Origin: Glandiceps talaboti
Taxonomy: Eukaryota; Hemichordata; Enteropneusta; Spengelidae
NCBI RefSeq assembly: GCF_964340395.1
Contig: NC_135550.1
Location: 30,354,176-30,391,675 of the forward strand
Direction of reading: 5' to 3'
Length of the DNA stretch: 37,500 nt
Shown here one piece after another: positions 9,035-21,000 of this stretch; position 1 is the first letter of the stretch; the number at the start of each line of letters is the position of its first letter. The notes beneath the pieces are model-generated. The model made no database searches. It had not been told where the DNA came from and was given only the letters and a program-made list of their open reading frames with translations. The position numbers and the translations under genes were made by a program.

Positions 9035-12000
9035 CTGAAGGACAGATATGAAAGAAGAATGCTGCTTTAGTGTTATTCTTTTTAGCTGACTAACACAACA
9101 CAAAGCAGTCAATTAATATGGTGGTTATACTACAACTGTGTTCACATTCAGAAATTCTTATGCAAAATTTATCTGGCCAAAATTACCCATAGGCAAGGAC
9201 AAAAAGATATTTCTGTGTTATAGTGCATAAAGAAAATTTGACATGCTAAATTGTACATCTCTCTCTTTCTCTGCTTTTCTCACTTGGGTGAGTGAAAATT
9301 TGTAAAGCTACTGTTTGAAGAGCTTGGCTACATGCATTATATGGAGAGAAACAAAATGTCATGCTGTACAGACTGAATGTAAATTTGCTAAGACTGCAAC
9401 AGACTTACCCGAATTACACAAAACCAATGCTTTTAACAAAACATATTCTTCTCGGTCTATCTTGACCATCTGAAGTTTCTCTGTCAATCTCAATGTCATT
9501 TCATTGAGTAAATCCAACCTCAGGCCTGCTATATTGGCTCCATTCTTTTCCAAGATGAAGTCATCAGCAAAAACCAGTTTATCCTTGTATGGGACTGAGC
9601 GATAGGCGAGTCCTAAACATAGAATTTCATTCCATGCACTTTGTAGGAGTGTCATTTGGTCATTCAGTGCTAGAGAGAGAAATCCTGTTGATATGAAAGA
9701 TAGCAAAATCATCAAAAGACATGCATATGGCCACTTTAATAGTGAACAAGTAATATTCTGACTTCAGATTCTGTCTATCGTTTTTCTGTTTATACTCAGA
9801 TTACCATCCCTTTTAACAAATCTAAAATGTTTCATGAACCCACATCATAGCTGTCCTGTAACAGTAAAAGGTATATTAATAAATACTGCCCTCTAGAGTC
9901 AATGTTAAATAATTTGACTCACTTTGCTAGTAATATTTTTCTTATCAGTATGATAATGGCACATACTATCATGGTTTAAATTGCATGCTTTTGCAGGTGG
10001 ACTCACTAAAATTAGTAAAAATATACTTTATGGCAACTTTCAATTTGTATGTATGCAGAAATATTACCCTTGTTTAAAAACAATATTTTGTGCCTGTTTC
10101 GGTCTAAAAGGGCGCCCTCTAGAGTTGGTGTTAAAGAATTTGGAAACTACAGTTGTGGCAGACTATCTGTGATGATCGTCATCATAAAGAGCGCCACCAA
10201 CAGTATGAGAAAGACAAAAATAGTGGAAATATGAAGTGAATTACGAGAAACTGAGTATTTGTTCCTTGATCAACATGGTACTCTGCATTACTTCTTCCAG
10301 TACCTTATTAACTTGAAATGAGTATTATTGAATAGTAGTTGCCAATATTTCCTAATTTACATAATGCAAAGCGGAACAAATGAAAGAAAAGGATAGAAAT
10401 GACATAAGGCAGTTATTGTTGACAGAAATTCATACATCTCGTTGAGAAATAACATGCTGGTATAACTTTTACTAACCTGGTATAACTTTTACTAACCTGG
10501 TATAACTTTACTAACCTGGTATAACTTTTACTAACCTGGTATAACTTTACTAACCTGGTATAACTTTACTAACCTGGTATAACTTTTACTAACCTGGTAT
10601 AACTTTTACTAACCTGGTATAACTTTATTAACCTGGTATAACTTTACTAACCGGGTATAAATTTTACAAGCCTGGTAAAACTATCACTAACCTGGTATCT
10701 GTTTGGCCCATGTTATCAATCCCACTAGTTCTTTATTTGCTAAATTTGACATTATCATCCAAATTTTGACTTCTGCATCGTTAACATCTGGGATGTCTTC
10801 TGGCATGGCGTTGGCTTTTTCTGGTTCTGCTGCCATCAACTGTGTTACAATGGCGTGTTCAGCTAGAAAAAATAATCAAAATCCATGAAATCAGCCTACT
10901 TTTAACCTTAACGTCCTAATTGTTGTCTTTCCCTTTTGCTGTGTCTCACCATGGCAACCTCAACTATATATACCGGTACATATAGCTACTCCAGTCTACT
11001 TCAATAGAAAGTGTACAGTCATCTAAACATCTCAACATGCTAAATAAATTCCCTTTTAATTTACAAATATCTTCATTAGCTATCATTTATACTTAAGGTA
11101 ATATGATTATATAAATTCAGCTACATTTTAAAAATAGTTTGGGTTTCAAGTTGTGACCTACTTTTCTATTAAGACTAGAAAGCCTTCTCCCGTATTCTAT
11201 TGGGGCAAGTATGGAGAAGTACAGTATTGCATTTCACACACGTTCTAGGGTTCTATGTACTAAAATAGTATCCTTGTATATACAGGAATATAACACTACA
11301 CAAGAAACAGGATGGTTTAAATTGCCTGCTTGCATTCCAATTTTTTTTTTTCATTCTTAAGTAAACAAAATTACAGATGCGGATTGAAAATCAAACATTG
11401 TCTCTAGACTATAGGAGTGCACAGACTAGCTAACATAGACTATAGTAGTGCACAGACTAGCTAACATAGACTATAGTAGTGCACAGACTAGCTAACATAG
11501 ACTATAGTAGTGCACAGACTAGCTAACATAGACTATAGTAGTGCACAGACTAGCTAACATAGACTATAGTAGTGCACAGACTAGCTAACATAGACTATAG
11601 TAGTGTACAGACAGCCTTGTACTTTGTGTATTTGTATATGGTTATTTTGTTTTAGACTACAGTATTGGTTAGAGAACGACACACCCTTCTTTCCTGTTCT
11701 ATTGTACAAGCATGAAAATGAAATGACCTAATAGTCACATGTTTATGAATCCAGGCAGTCCTGTTCTACAATATAAATGAACTGTAGTATATATGCATGG
11801 ATTCCATACTGTGATACCAGGTTCTGCAGTACACAATGGAAATGATGTCGTTGTTGCCATGGATACCAGGCTGTCCGCTGAAGAACTTCACCTAAACTGA
11901 CATTTAAAATTCACATAAACAACCACAAAAAATACTACTATCTCACCTTTGACCTTCTTCTTGACTGGTTCTTGCTCTGTATTTTCTGAAGCTCTGTGTA

Positions 12001-15000
12001 AAATATGGTATTTCTGTCTACCACCACGTACTCTATCAATTCTTACTCCTGTTGAAAAGAGATTTGGGCCATATTTTCACTACTAACTAGACATCCTGGG
12101 TCATAGTTCATCAATTTTACATAAGCTCAATATGAGCATTGGATTGGGGTTACTAATAATCTTCATATTCTTCTCACAAAAAGTGGCATCTGTATATCAT
12201 AACAATGATATCTCTCTTACAACTAATTCAATGAAATCATGATAAGACTACAGCTAACTAATGTGCATCATTTGTTTAAATATCAAGGGTGAAAATTGGG
12301 AATACAACAATTTTCTTAGAGACAGACAAAGAATCTCAAATCACACCATATTATCCAAAATGGCTGCTAACTATGTCACAGGGATTATAGTTCTCTAAAA
12401 TATTCTGTCAATTCTTACTAACGACTCTTTTCAATGTTCAAATGCTAAATTTCTGACAGGGAGTTTGGTATATTTGGATTCCTATAACAATAAGTTGCAG
12501 AGCAAATATAGCTAGAATAATCTGATATCTTATTTTTAGTTCAGAAAAGTCAAGGCTGTTTGTGTTATTTGACACTTTCTTACCTTCTTTTAGCATGCCC
12601 ATAATCAGACACTTCCTGTATCTACATGCCTGACATGATTTCCTTCTCCTCTTTGTAATGTCACATTCATTAACTGCAGGACATACATACTGCACATTCC
12701 CTACAAATAGGATCCAATAAACAAACAAATCAACACCAAATTATAAAGGAAGGATATGATTTAAACTCTAAATTAATAGTATATTATTTTTTGCTAAAGG
12801 TGGTATTAAGCAGATAAAATCCATCCAGTTATTTTACTAGGGTTGCCTACAGGTATCATTGCTTTTATGTACATATGTTCAAACGACAAATTATCAAAAC
12901 TTGACTTCCCTTTTCAAGAATTTAATTGTCCATACACGGCTAAAAATATGTTTGACTCATTTTGCACTCGTTTATTTAAACCTACTAAAACATTTCCATA
13001 TACTCAGATCTGACATGTGTATTTATCAAGTATATGTAGCAATCAGCAAGAACATTGAAATAAAACTGTATGTAATATGAACTATAAACATTAGAAATTA
13101 ATAAAGGCGTATTATCTTACTTGGGAGATGATAAAATGATATCATTTTCCAAAGATATCATTTTATGTTAAGCTTTGAACTCAAAGTGTTTATGTTGGCA
13201 AGCAGTCCCTGAATAGATATCTATCTGAAACATATTCAGAGACAATGTCAAGGATACAGTTGTAATATGGTTTAGGGTCAGGTCAATGTTCTAAGGTCAA
13301 CATTATTACCACAGCAAACTGTATACCAAAACAAAGGCTAAATTGGAGTATTTGATATTGTAAGTGTTCTCGGTTAACACATTCCAATGTTCTGAGTGAA
13401 CCATGGAGACATGGCCCATACACATTGCTGTGAGCTTGAACCATATCAAATGTATTTAGTTCGTGAGAAATTACGTAAAATGAAATGCCAATTGTGACAT
13501 TGGGTATTAGGCAGATGTTGTTTTGTCTTTCTTAACCCATGGCAGTTACTATAACTAACATAACTAAGTCCATTGTTCTTCTAGTATATGAACTGAAAAA
13601 ATGTACCATAAAATCTGAAATTATCAGATATGTCTTTCTCATTCAAATATACTTTCAAAAGCTATGTTTACACATATGGTGGGTGTACTTTCTGTTTTAT
13701 ATTAAAAGGTATCATCATACATAACCATTACTTGCTATTGGCAGAATTTAAACCTGGTATTCTGGCATTATCCATATTGAATAAGATCATGTATTATTCA
13801 TACACACTCAACCTATATGTTACAAAATTAGCTGTACTGTGTCAATGCCATGCAGAAGGCAATTTTTAATGTATATCATTGATATTAATAGTATACTAAA
13901 TTAATGTAATCAAAATATGTCATTTGTAATATTACAGTTGTCTCTGGTATACATCTTCTTTCAGCTGATTAAATGACAAAAGAATATCAGGGAAAATGGA
14001 GAATAATTTGTTCATGGTTCCAAGAATCAATAGAACAGTAGTAAAACATACCAAATGTACTAAGATGAATCAAAACGTTGTATTTGTTTCTAATTTACTG
14101 TTCCAAATATCTATATATTTGACTGTCCGATGAAATTGTTCATGATAGGTGATTATTATTCAAAAGTTCATTATGTAATATGAATGATTTGAGAGATGTC
14201 ACATGCAGTTTAATAAAATTAGGATGTATTTTTAATGAGGGGCATACACTAGACTCTCTCACCAGTCCTCAGGAGCATTGCTAAAAGGGGACTGTTTTGT
14301 ATGTATACGGTTTATCGATATCTACTGCATAATTATTGGACTCAATATCCTTGTACTGTGTGCCTTCATTGACTACATAGAGTTAATCATTCATTGACGT
14401 CTTACTGTGATGCACTCGGGGCATCGCAATAACACGGAGCATTGCAGTAACACGTCAACAAATGATTAGCCGTATGTAGTCGATGAGGGCCCGCAGTACA
14501 AGGATATTCGAGTATAATTATGTGGTAGATATCAGTACATACAAAACACTCCTTTCTTAGAGTTTCTGCTAGTGATGCTCCCGAGACTAGTGAAAGAATC
14601 TCGGCACACACCAGTTATAATTGACCTAGTCTGTAAGGTACGCCGTGACGGGGCGCCCTCAACCATCGGCCAACCCCTAACACGCGAAACATCACGTCGT
14701 ATCTTACAGTCTATAATTGATCTAGCTGACTTCCCACAGCCTTTTAGCAGGATTCACAACTAAAACTATAGCATGAAGTATTGTGTATACGAAACTTTGA
14801 GATGAACTAGAACCCCCTCCCCCTCCTTAGTTACTGGGGGTTTCAAAGCCTAGCATTAGACATTACCATGGTTCATTTTTTTCATATCACTGTAAGATGA
14901 GACTGACTTGATAAACTAGACACTATTAAAAAATTGAAATTTGTAGCAGGTTCAGTGCACTTAGTGCCCTTAGAACTGTGACAACACATATTGACTGTAC

Positions 15001-18000
15001 AAGTGAATGAGCACCTATTTCATGCATGTTACATATTATTTTCAAGGACACTATCTCCCTATTTTCTTAAAAGCCACATTTCTGAATATATTTAGATAGA
15101 TGAAGTATCATGGGAATTTCTGTCTTGCAAAAACCATTATGGGATGTCAAAGGGCTATCAGTATAACTATGATGCCAAAAAATGTATAAAATAGACCATT
15201 TAAAGTTATCAGATTGAAAATTTTTATTTCGTCATGCTTATATAAATTATTTTCATAGACATGATAATAAAATTATTTTCTTTTCAACTATACGATACAC
15301 CCAAAGGAATTATTATGTACACATATATGCATGTGGTAGTCTTGGACTACAATGTTGAGGTAGGTAGTTTTTTTTTAATCTTTTAAATGTTTAGCATATT
15401 GAGATTATTTTCAATGTAATGCAATATATAAATTTTTTTATCAATTTTCCTCCACTGTCTGCCAAAACTCTAATTGAAAATAGACTATGTAAAAATAGAC
15501 TATGTAAAAATAGACTATGTAAAAATTGTAATACAATAGAAGGCGAAGAACATCATTTGATACATTGCAAACTATATACAAAGCAGAGTGATAAATTATT
15601 TAGTGTAATTTATAATATCAATTCAGATTTCCAATAGTATAGAAAAGAAAGAGCAATTTAAATTTATAATGCAATCAAAACAGAGATTATAATTGTTCTC
15701 TGTATGTATCTAAACTCATGTCAAAATGAATAACATTGTTTTACTTCTATACTTCTAACATTAGCTTACATGTATCTCATTGTAGTGTTCTTTAATATCT
15801 TTTTTATTACACTTACATATCAAATAGATTTGTCAATTTTCTATAGTTGTAATAAAGTTTATCTAATCTAATCTATATTGAAGCTACATGTAAGTATTCA
15901 AGTCACTGTAAAATGACAACAATTTTTCTCTGAGTGGGGATTAAATTTCATCATTTTACAAAATGAAAATACCCTGGTAGTTAAAACATAGTTCCATACC
16001 TTTTACGGTTTGAATGAACTACACATCAAACAGAATCATACATGGCTTTTAACAGTGATGTGACTGAGAACTTTAGACAAGTGCATGAACACCAAAAGTT
16101 TTTGTTTTAGATTTTCTGTCAGATTTGAGACATTTGCAACCAGTTATTGACATGACTGCATGAACCCTCATCAGTTAAGATCACCTATGGTTTCATGGAT
16201 AATTACAATTTTCATAACATTATTAAAATTTACATCTTTTCATCCATAGTTAAGAAAGACCCCATATTTCAACGTTAAAAATATTTTATAGATTATCAAA
16301 TACTTGAAACAGTAACTGACTACATACATGTAAGTAATAACTGTATTATATCTTGGCCAGGAGAAGAAAGTTGACACAATGGCAAATGAATAGTTCTTAC
16401 TAATACTATTATCATATCTAAGATACCGCATAACAGATGCACTAAATCATATATGGTCTGTGTGAAAACAATTTTAATGTTAGATCTCAGTATTACATAG
16501 AGCTGGGGTAAATTTAGTGAAATTGAGATAAATTCCTATACATTTGGTCAGTGTAACTATGGCATATACTAGTTAAGAGTAGAATGCTAAATTATGAATC
16601 CTTTATGAACATACAATATCTGCAACAGACTACATTGTTCTCCCTGTCAACACATATGGCACTGTAACCTCCTTTTCAAATGTGACCTTTCTATTTTACA
16701 ATTTTACTTAATCTGCCATTTAATGGATAATCCACATTTCTCACTATTATGATCTAATAATATATGATATCAAAGTGTATTCATAAAATGTATTCAAATT
16801 TGCCCCATAATTACTCCTTGGTATAGATTCATAGTTTAGTGTTTGTGCTCAGTAGTTGATGTAGTTCAAGATAATCAAATCTGTCTAATGATTAACCAAT
16901 TCTGAAACCTGTATTCAACCTTTACCTTTGATTTGCTTAATATATACACATTATGTTTTGACTCACTAAACCACTAACCCAATGACCACCCATCAATCCA
17001 CTGTTGATAGTGTATGAATGCATGGGTATAAACCGACGATACCTGTCAATCAATACATAATCTTAACGTGATTGAAAACAGGCTTTTATCTTGCTAAGTC
17101 GTTTCAATAAAATTGTCCAGTTCTCTGGGTTAAAATGTTTGGCAACGTGACAGGTTACAGGTACGATTTGTACATCTTTTATAAACTTCCTTTTGTCAAA
17201 ATTAATGATCTCTCTCAGTTATTTGAAAGAGCTCAATAGGATGAAAACCACAAATTACTCTAGATATAGTCGGGACAATAAAGCTGCTCAATATATCATG
17301 GTACTAAAGAGTCTAGTTCTGTAAGTTTATTGAGCTTTAAAAAGTGAAATAACCTCAGGCTTAATGACCTAGCTGTTCTCCTGTTGCACATTGCAGTCTA
17401 ATGTAAATGTACTGCATATATCTCTAATAGGTTGGACTAGAACTTAATATACATGTTGTAGGTGCTGCAACACGACACAGTGAACTCCCAGGGAATGGAC
17501 TCCATCACATACCAGAATATGTTCAAATGATAAAATCCATAAATTGTTCAATATTATGTGTTCAGTCATTTGCATACAGTATACAATACCGGAAGTGTGT
17601 TCATCTGGGGTTTCTTACAGCACTCTCACAGATGAGTCAGCAAAATTCTCAAGTCTCCAGAATACTCCTACATTGAATTGCAACATGAAGAATGTTCAAC
17701 ATGGCTGCCAACTGAGCAAGATCTTACTTCACATGCCTTATCAGGATTCTAATTTTGCTATTTGATTGCCTTATAATCAGTTCAAATTTTCATTACCCGA
17801 CAGTATGCTAAAAAGAATTTCATAAGTGACACTATAAGTTAAAATTTAAAAAGCAAACAGAAAACTACAATTTTACTTTCACAAGTGTCACATGATGTAA
17901 GTTACTATATGTGTATGTGTCATAAAGGCAGACTTCCTCAAAACAGGGATTCTAAAACTGAAAAGTGACATCTGAAATATCTTTTGAGTTTGAGGGTACA

Positions 18001-21000
18001 TATTTCTTAAATATCATCTGATCAGGTAATTTTTGAAATGTAAAATAATTATGCCATAATTAGTACTTCTATAAAAGTCAATTAATTGTTTTTCTTGCCA
18101 CCAAAAATTTGAAAATTTGGTAGATACTGAACTCCCAAAGAAAATGTTCTAAATATCCAAATTTGTAATATTTTAAATTCAGCAATTGCACAAATTGTAA
18201 GTATTGTATGTGTAAACTGTGAGTATGTGGAATTAACGGACCCCTCTACATCTCATTGACTATGCCAAACTGTTGTATGTTTGTTTTAAACATTAAATCA
18301 TTCCAGACTGAAGTGCTACAAGCTGGAAGTCTTTAATTGAGGTAAATGCATTATAAATCCCTTCTTTCTGCAGATACCTACCACCTGACAATTACAATCT
18401 AAGACTTGTAACACACAGATGATCAATTTTACAACATTTTACACTAGCTTGATTTCCTTTTATTTTCCACAATTAACTCTTAAAGTGTTTTCATACAATT
18501 ACAATCCAATGAATCTGTGATGGAATGGATGTAAAAATGAAATAAAAAGCCTTGAAGTCTCTTGATAAGATAAAAATCTTTGATGTATTGGATTGTCAAA
18601 AATAAACTATATCACAGGTTGTTGAGAGAAAAGGTCCTTCTCTTGTAATGATATGTATCTAGGTGACACATACATAGCATTATGGAAACAAATGAACATG
18701 TCAGTGCCGCATGGTAGTTTGACCTGAGTACATTGACCTACTTCAGCAGTCAGCTGGGGTCAAGGTAACAGCCTTTTGCAGTAGACATAATTACAGACAG
18801 CTCTGCAATGTGTGTAATGTGAGTTTGATACTTAGAAATGTTTATTATTTCTGAAGGTATTTTGGAACCATTTCACTAGCTCTCTTTTGACACCTTCTAC
18901 TACAAATAAAAGGGATTTATTCAAATACCATTCATGAGTATTAAGCATACACTAAATGCTATATGTGTTAGAAATATATGTATAAAAGACTTTCTAAAAT
19001 TGGACAAAAACTCAGTGCATTGTATATAATACCTGATTTCTATTTATTTTGTTGTCACAGTATGTCCATATGCTGTTTGTGACATGTATAAATAAACAAC
19101 TACTAAAATCTATATAGATTTTGTATCCACAGAAGGGATTGGGATTGCCTGTGGTAATCATTCAATTATAAGCAGCCCAAATAAACCATCTAAAAACCTT
19201 CTCATATGGTAAATGATGTCCTGGATCACAATATGATCCATACTCTTCCATTTGAATCAAAGAATAGGATTCAGATTACCTAAATCTAAATTTATATTAA
19301 TCTCTTTATAAATCACATACTGTAGGTTTAGAAATGTGGAGTGAGGAAACACAAAACTTTTGGTATTCCTCTTGTTTTGTATAAATCCTCTTACAATTAA
19401 CTGATGTACTTTACTACGATATATTCAGGGGTTGTTCTTTTTTTTAGATCTATCATTCTGAAAACTTTGAAACAGTTACCACAGTTTCATTTTTGCATTT
19501 TTTTACCCTAGCTAATGAATGCAAAATGAAAGATTAGCATAGACTCGCCATGTCACTGCTAAACTTATTTGATGGAATATATACCATAAAATCACTGAGG
19601 TCACCATAGCAACAATATCTTCAAGAGAAATATGATGATTCAATTGAAGATGAATGGTAGAAAATAATAACAGACCTTTGAAAGAAGGCTTACATTGCTC
19701 ATTCTTATATTTGTCTCTTGGGCATTGAAATATAGTTTCAGACAGGGTGTGGCACAAAGCATAAACAGGTAAACCTCACACAAACAGGTGAAAGTACCTT
19801 GTCAGCCACAGGTATTCTTAGACTGTGAATGAATTAAAAGGGTCATACATAGGCCAGCAACACTACATCACTGAGTAATTTGATCAATTCTGTTCACACT
19901 AAGTTAAGACACATCTGACAACTCGGAGCAAGGACACATAAATTTACAATATTTAAGTTGAAGAAACAAGACTGTCTTAGAATGGGAAATAGTTGTTTGG
20001 GACTATGGTATGAATTCATGTTATTATATGTAAAGAAAGAATGCACAGCCAATTTCCTGCAGTCCTGTGGCATTGCAGGGCTGCAGTAGGACTTCACAGA
20101 ATGCTTGACTGAATTTCTAAAGTGCTGCAGCAGTCATGAATTTCAGGGCTGTTAGTGCTACATTCCTGAATTTTAGTCAACCAGAATAATGCCTCTTGGT
20201 TGCCACAGTGCTGCAAAAGTCCTGCTGCAGCCCTGTGCAGGACTGCATGCATGACTGAAAATAATTTCCTATATGTATGGCTCAAATCACCCAAACTTTA
20301 TCAATTATAAAAGGTAGTTTCTGTTCCTTTTGAAATCATTGCATAAATTTGGTAATTCACCAGATATTGTTTTCAGGGAAATCATTAATCTCTTATTTTA
20401 CCATAGAGTTAACACTGCTATTTTCAAGTATGTTGTCAATACATTTTTAGGACATTTTATCCTCAATTGCACATTGACCCCCCCCCCCCCCCCCCCCCCC
20501 CAGTTTTCTCCTTGATTGTTACCGAGAATAATACTTGAACAAACATTGGTAAAATTTAGGACTTTTATTTGTGAGACACACTATTAAAACTGTGAGAAAT
20601 TCAAAAGTCAACAATCTTTCAAAATTCTAACATTATTTAATGATACAAGCCCAGCAGCAGTCCAACTTCATAAAGTCTGATTGAGCTTTTGAGCCGTATT
20701 AGTCAACAATCCTTTTCAGAATCCCTGTTAGCTATATCTGAAAACTGAAAAGTTTAAATAAAATTTGTAACAATGAAACTAGCAATCATTCAGTGTTTGT
20801 TAAAATCAAAGTATGACAACTTTTGGTTTAATACGTATCCTTTGAAAATATGGTAGATATCTGTAATGTTCTGTCTTGAATTGAAAATAGGTTTGTTCCC
20901 AATTTTCTTGTCTAAAAAAGTGACAAATTCTACATACATTGTATCATGGCAAAAAAAGTCTCACTGTCTTGGCAATCTTTGTCTGAACTGGTGGACACGA

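Noticed and set aside
9981-10172. Plus-strand 63-residue frame in the intron between exons 4 and 5
   Set aside because: Lies in an intron of the minus-strand gene with no domain or splice support.
10703-10888. Plus-strand frame opposite exon 4, and 25456-25746 opposite exon 1
   Set aside because: Antisense shadows of true ERR exons.
14402-14763. Short frames on both strands across the foldback element
   Set aside because: They cross the inverted repeat and a CpG-rich tail with no recognisable protein; better read as element sequence.
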